NCBI GenBank assembly: GCA_937923365.1
Contig: CALAIJ010000175.1
Coordinates: 1-10,558 of the forward strand
From: an uncultured Sulfitobacter sp.
GTDB lineage: Bacteria > Pseudomonadota > Alphaproteobacteria > Rhodobacterales > Rhodobacteraceae
Direction of reading: 5' to 3'
Length of the DNA stretch: 10,558 bases
The position numbers and the translations under genes were made by a program. The notes beneath the pieces were generated by a model. That model did not search any database, was not told the DNA's origin, and saw nothing but the letters and a program-made list of their open reading frames with translations. Below, piece after piece: positions 8,494-10,558 of the stretch. Positions within the stretch are counted from its first letter, which is position 1, and each line of letters opens with the position of its first letter.

Positions 8494-9294
8494 GTGACTT
8501 CACCCTGGATCGCAGCTTTGATCGCAGTATTCGCCTGGTGGTTTTTCACCGGCGCGATACTGGTCGCCGTGCGCCGCGCGGACGGTGGCAAAGCTGTGGC
8601 GCACGGGCGCAACGTGTTCATGAGCGTGCCGCTGTTCGCATTGGGTTTCGCGGGGTTGATGATCTCGTCCACGGCGCTGACGATGATGAATGTCTATGTG
8701 TCTTTTGTCAGCGTTCTGCTGATCTGGGGCTGGATCGAACTGGCGTTTCTGTCCGGCGTCATCACTGGGCCAGAACGCCGAGAGTGCCCCAAAGCGTTGG
8801 ACGGTATCGACCGTTTCAACCGCGCGTGGCACACGGTCAGCCATCACGAATTGCTGCTTCTGTTTACGCTTCTGGCAGTGGTTGTAATCGCCCAAGGGGC
8901 CGAAAACACATTCGGGCTTTGGACTTATCTGATCCTGTTCTTCGCCCGCATTTCCGCCAAATTGAATCTCTTTTTCGGGGTTCCGCGGATCAACACGGAA
9001 TTTGTGCCGCGCCCTTTGCAGCACCTCAAGAGCTACTTTCGGCAAGGGCCGATTACGCTGGCATTTCCCATAGGCGTGACGCTGCTTTCTGTTGGCGCCG
9101 CGTGCTTTGCAGAACGCCTGATCACTGCGGAGACGACCGCGACGGTCACAGGTTTTTCCCTTCTCACCGCGTTGGCCGTCTTGGCCACGCTTGAACACTG
9201 GCTGATGGTGGTGCCCCTGCCTGACGCAAAACTATGGCGCTGGATGTTGCCCGACGCGCCAACGACTAAAAAGGACCTACCGGATGAACTTTGA
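8494..9294 (+). CDS. puhE: Putative photosynthetic complex assembly protein PuhE (multi-span membrane protein)
   Basis: PuhE is a conserved photosynthesis-cluster membrane protein (DUF3623 type). In R. capsulatus it has been linked to modulation of bacteriochlorophyll production and complex assembly; no enzymatic activity is established. The 266-residue product has about seven hydrophobic spans, near 4-26, 42-60, 67-90, 117-134, 138-152, 185-205 and 218-240. A histidine-containing stretch, [14 protein letters not shown] (110-123), and [15 protein letters not shown] (156-170) are the most family-like parts. The start is GTG 8494, preceded by AAGGAAAG (8483-8490) that overlaps the acsF TAA. The first internal ATG would delete the first helix. 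The gap after acsF is nine bases and the 3' end overlaps hemA by 11 bases. Name and role rest on neighbourhood and topology. Confidence 0.9.
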   Translation: MTSPWIAALIAVFAWWFFTGAILVAVRRADGGKAVAHGRNVFMSVPLFALGFAGLMISSTALTMMNVYVSFVSVLLIWGWIELAFLSGVITGPERRECPKALDGIDRFNRAWHTVSHHELLLLFTLLAVVVIAQGAENTFGLWTYLILFFARISAKLNLFFGVPRINTEFVPRPLQHLKSYFRQGPITLAFPIGVTLLSVGAACFAERLITAETTATVTGFSLLTALAVLATLEHWLMVVPLPDAKLWRWMLPDAPTTKKDLPDEL

Positions 9295-10498
9295 TGCACT
9301 TTTCCAAACCCAGTTGGATGCTCTGAAAGAAGAGGGAAACTACCGCTACTTTGCAGAGCTGGAACGCTCGGCTGGCAAGTTCCCGAAGGCGGCCAACCAC
9401 GTTGATGGTGAAACCCGTGATGTGACAGTCTGGTGCTCCAACGACTATCTGGGCATGGGCCAGAACAAGATGATCATCGACGCCATGTGCGAAGCGGTCC
9501 AGCGCACCGGCACCGGTGCGGGCGGCACGCGCAATATTTCGGGCACCAACCATGATCACCTGCTGCTGGAGGCTGAACTGGCCGACCTGCATGGCAAGGA
9601 AGCGGCATTGTTGTTCACATCCGGTTACGTGTCCAACTGGGCGGCTCTGTCCTGCCTTGGCAGCCGTCTGGCGAATTGTGTGATCCTGAGTGACGCGGGC
9701 AATCATGCTTCGATGATTGAAGGCATCCGCCACTCGCGCGCCCAGAAGGTTCTGTGGAAGCACAACGATGTGGCCGACCTTGAGGCCAAGCTGGCAGCCC
9801 TGCCTGCCAACGTCCCGAAAATCGTTGCCTTCGAAAGCGTGTACTCCATGGACGGCGACATCAGCCCCATGCGCGAGATTGTCGAAGTGGCCGAAAAGTA
9901 TGGCGCCATGACCTACCTTGATGAGGTCCACGCCGTGGGCATGTACGGCCCCCGCGGGGGTGGCGTGTCAGAGCGTGAGGGGTTGGCAGATCGCATCACT
10001 CTGATCGAAGGCACATTAGGCAAGGCCTTCGGCGTTGTCGGCGGCTACATCACCGGCTCTGCGGCGCTGTGTGATTTTATCCGCAGCTTTGCTAGCGGGT
10101 TCATCTTTACCACAGCCCTCCCCCCTGCTGTTGCCGCAGCGGCGCGAGCGTCCATCGTACACCTCAAACAAAGCAGTGTTGAGCGCGAGCAGCAGCAACG
10201 CCAGGTTGCCCGTCTGCGCGAAATGCTGGACCGCGCGGGCATCCCGCATATGCACAACGAAAGCCATATCATTCCGGTGATGATCAAGGACCCGGTTAAG
10301 ACGCGGATGCTGGCGGATTATCTGATGGAAGAATGGGGCATCTACGTGCAGCCGATCAATTATCCCACCGTGCCAAAGGGGACGGAGCGTCTGCGCTTTA
10401 CGCCCTCGCCACTGCATACGGATGCAGATCTGGCGCATCTGGTCGAGGCACTGTCCCATCTGTGGAAGCAATGTGCGATCAGCCACGCTGTGGCTTGA
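9284..10498 (+). CDS. hemA: 5-aminolevulinate synthase (ALAS)
   Basis: This PLP enzyme condenses glycine and succinyl-CoA to 5-aminolevulinate, the first precursor of heme and bacteriochlorophyll (C4 or Shemin pathway, typical of alphaproteobacteria). The 404-residue length is normal. Key residues by family knowledge are the PLP-binding lysine K247 in EGTLGKAFG (242-250), D213 and H216 in [17 protein letters not shown] (211-227), H141 in NHASMI, and SNDYLGMG (52-59) with [13 protein letters not shown] (75-87) at the substrate site. 2-Amino-3-ketobutyrate CoA-ligase and AONS are relatives, but the YLGM, TRNISG and C-terminal [11 protein letters not shown] (361-371) segments are ALAS-like. ATG 9284 lies inside the puhE end, with AAGGA at 9271-9275. 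The 11-base overlap implies co-translation with the photosynthesis genes. Many relatives carry a second ALAS or hemA away from this cluster; whether this is the only copy cannot be told here. Confidence 0.97.
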   Translation: MNFDALFQTQLDALKEEGNYRYFAELERSAGKFPKAANHVDGETRDVTVWCSNDYLGMGQNKMIIDAMCEAVQRTGTGAGGTRNISGTNHDHLLLEAELADLHGKEAALLFTSGYVSNWAALSCLGSRLANCVILSDAGNHASMIEGIRHSRAQKVLWKHNDVADLEAKLAALPANVPKIVAFESVYSMDGDISPMREIVEVAEKYGAMTYLDEVHAVGMYGPRGGGVSEREGLADRITLIEGTLGKAFGVVGGYITGSAALCDFIRSFASGFIFTTALPPAVAAAARASIVHLKQSSVEREQQQRQVARLREMLDRAGIPHMHNESHIIPVMIKDPVKTRMLADYLMEEWGIYVQPINYPTVPKGTERLRFTPSPLHTDADLAHLVEALSHLWKQCAISHAVA

Positions 10499-10504
10499 TC
10501 GCCC

Positions 10505-10534
10505 GGGGTGGGCTGGAAGCCCACCTTACATTTT
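10505..10534 (+). terminator. Probable transcription terminator after hemA
   Basis: GGTGGGCT at 10507-10514 and AGCCCACC at 10518-10525 form a perfect 8-bp stem around the loop GGA. Two G-T wobble pairs (10505-10506 with 10526-10527) may extend it. The strand continues TTACATTTT (10526-10534), a broken T-tract, as expected for a modest Rho-independent terminator. It starts six bases after the hemA stop and is the first terminator-like structure in the window, so it probably ends the superoperon. GGTGGGCT/AGCCCACC-type palindromes recur between genes in Rhodobacteraceae as I recall, so it might also be a dispersed intergenic repeat. The last 24 bases (10535-10558) show no feature I can support. 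Confidence 0.6.
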
Positions 10535-10558
10535 CGCACAAACGCAAAGGCTACCGCA

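Noticed and set aside
9949..9960. 12-base palindrome of C and G runs inside hemA
   Set aside because: It encodes the conserved glycine-rich GPRGGG of ALAS. GC-rich codons for Pro-Arg-Gly produce it without any need for a regulatory role.

Overview
This window is the bchH-to-hemA arm of an alphaproteobacterial photosynthesis gene cluster. All eleven genes read on the + strand and are packed almost end to end. The order is bchH (3' part) - bchL - bchM - lhaA - puhA - puhB - puhC - small gene (probable bciE) - acsF - puhE - hemA. From memory, this is the arrangement in aerobic anoxygenic phototrophs of the Roseobacter group (Rhodobacteraceae). The GC-rich codon use, the Rhodobacter-like PuhA sequence, an aerobic AcsF cyclase inside the puh block and a 5-aminolevulinate synthase gene at its end all fit a marine roseobacter. 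I cannot name the genus or species from sequence alone.

Positions 1-3623 carry bacteriochlorophyll synthesis. They hold the last ~677 residues of the magnesium-chelatase large subunit BchH, the iron-sulfur ATPase BchL of dark-operative protochlorophyllide reductase, and the Mg-protoporphyrin methyltransferase BchM. Positions 3620-7032 carry reaction-centre and antenna assembly: the MFS-like assembly factor LhaA, reaction-centre H subunit PuhA, and assembly proteins PuhB and PuhC. Positions 7055-8484 hold a 98-residue protein, probably the cyclase partner BciE, stop/start-coupled to the oxygen-dependent cyclase AcsF. Positions 8494-10498 hold the membrane protein PuhE and the 5-aminolevulinate synthase HemA, whose frames overlap by 11 bases. 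A hairpin with a short T-rich tail follows hemA and probably ends the unit.

The genes make one working set. HemA makes the first tetrapyrrole precursor. BchH, BchM, AcsF and BchL catalyse or belong to the enzymes for Mg insertion, methylation, ring-E formation and ring-D reduction. LhaA, PuhA, PuhB, PuhC and PuhE then place pigment and protein into the reaction centre and LH1. Stop/start overlaps (bchL/bchM, bchM/lhaA, bciE/acsF, puhE/hemA), the longest spacer being only 60 bases, and no clear internal terminator suggest a long polycistronic transcript (superoperon). The one clear non-coding structure inside it is a perfect 11-bp hairpin between puhA and puhB, which may raise puhA mRNA over the assembly-factor mRNA.

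I see no mobile element, CRISPR array, tRNA/rRNA, frameshift or sign of recent transfer. I found no clearly new system. The points most worth a second look are the small gene before acsF and the puhA-puhB hairpin.
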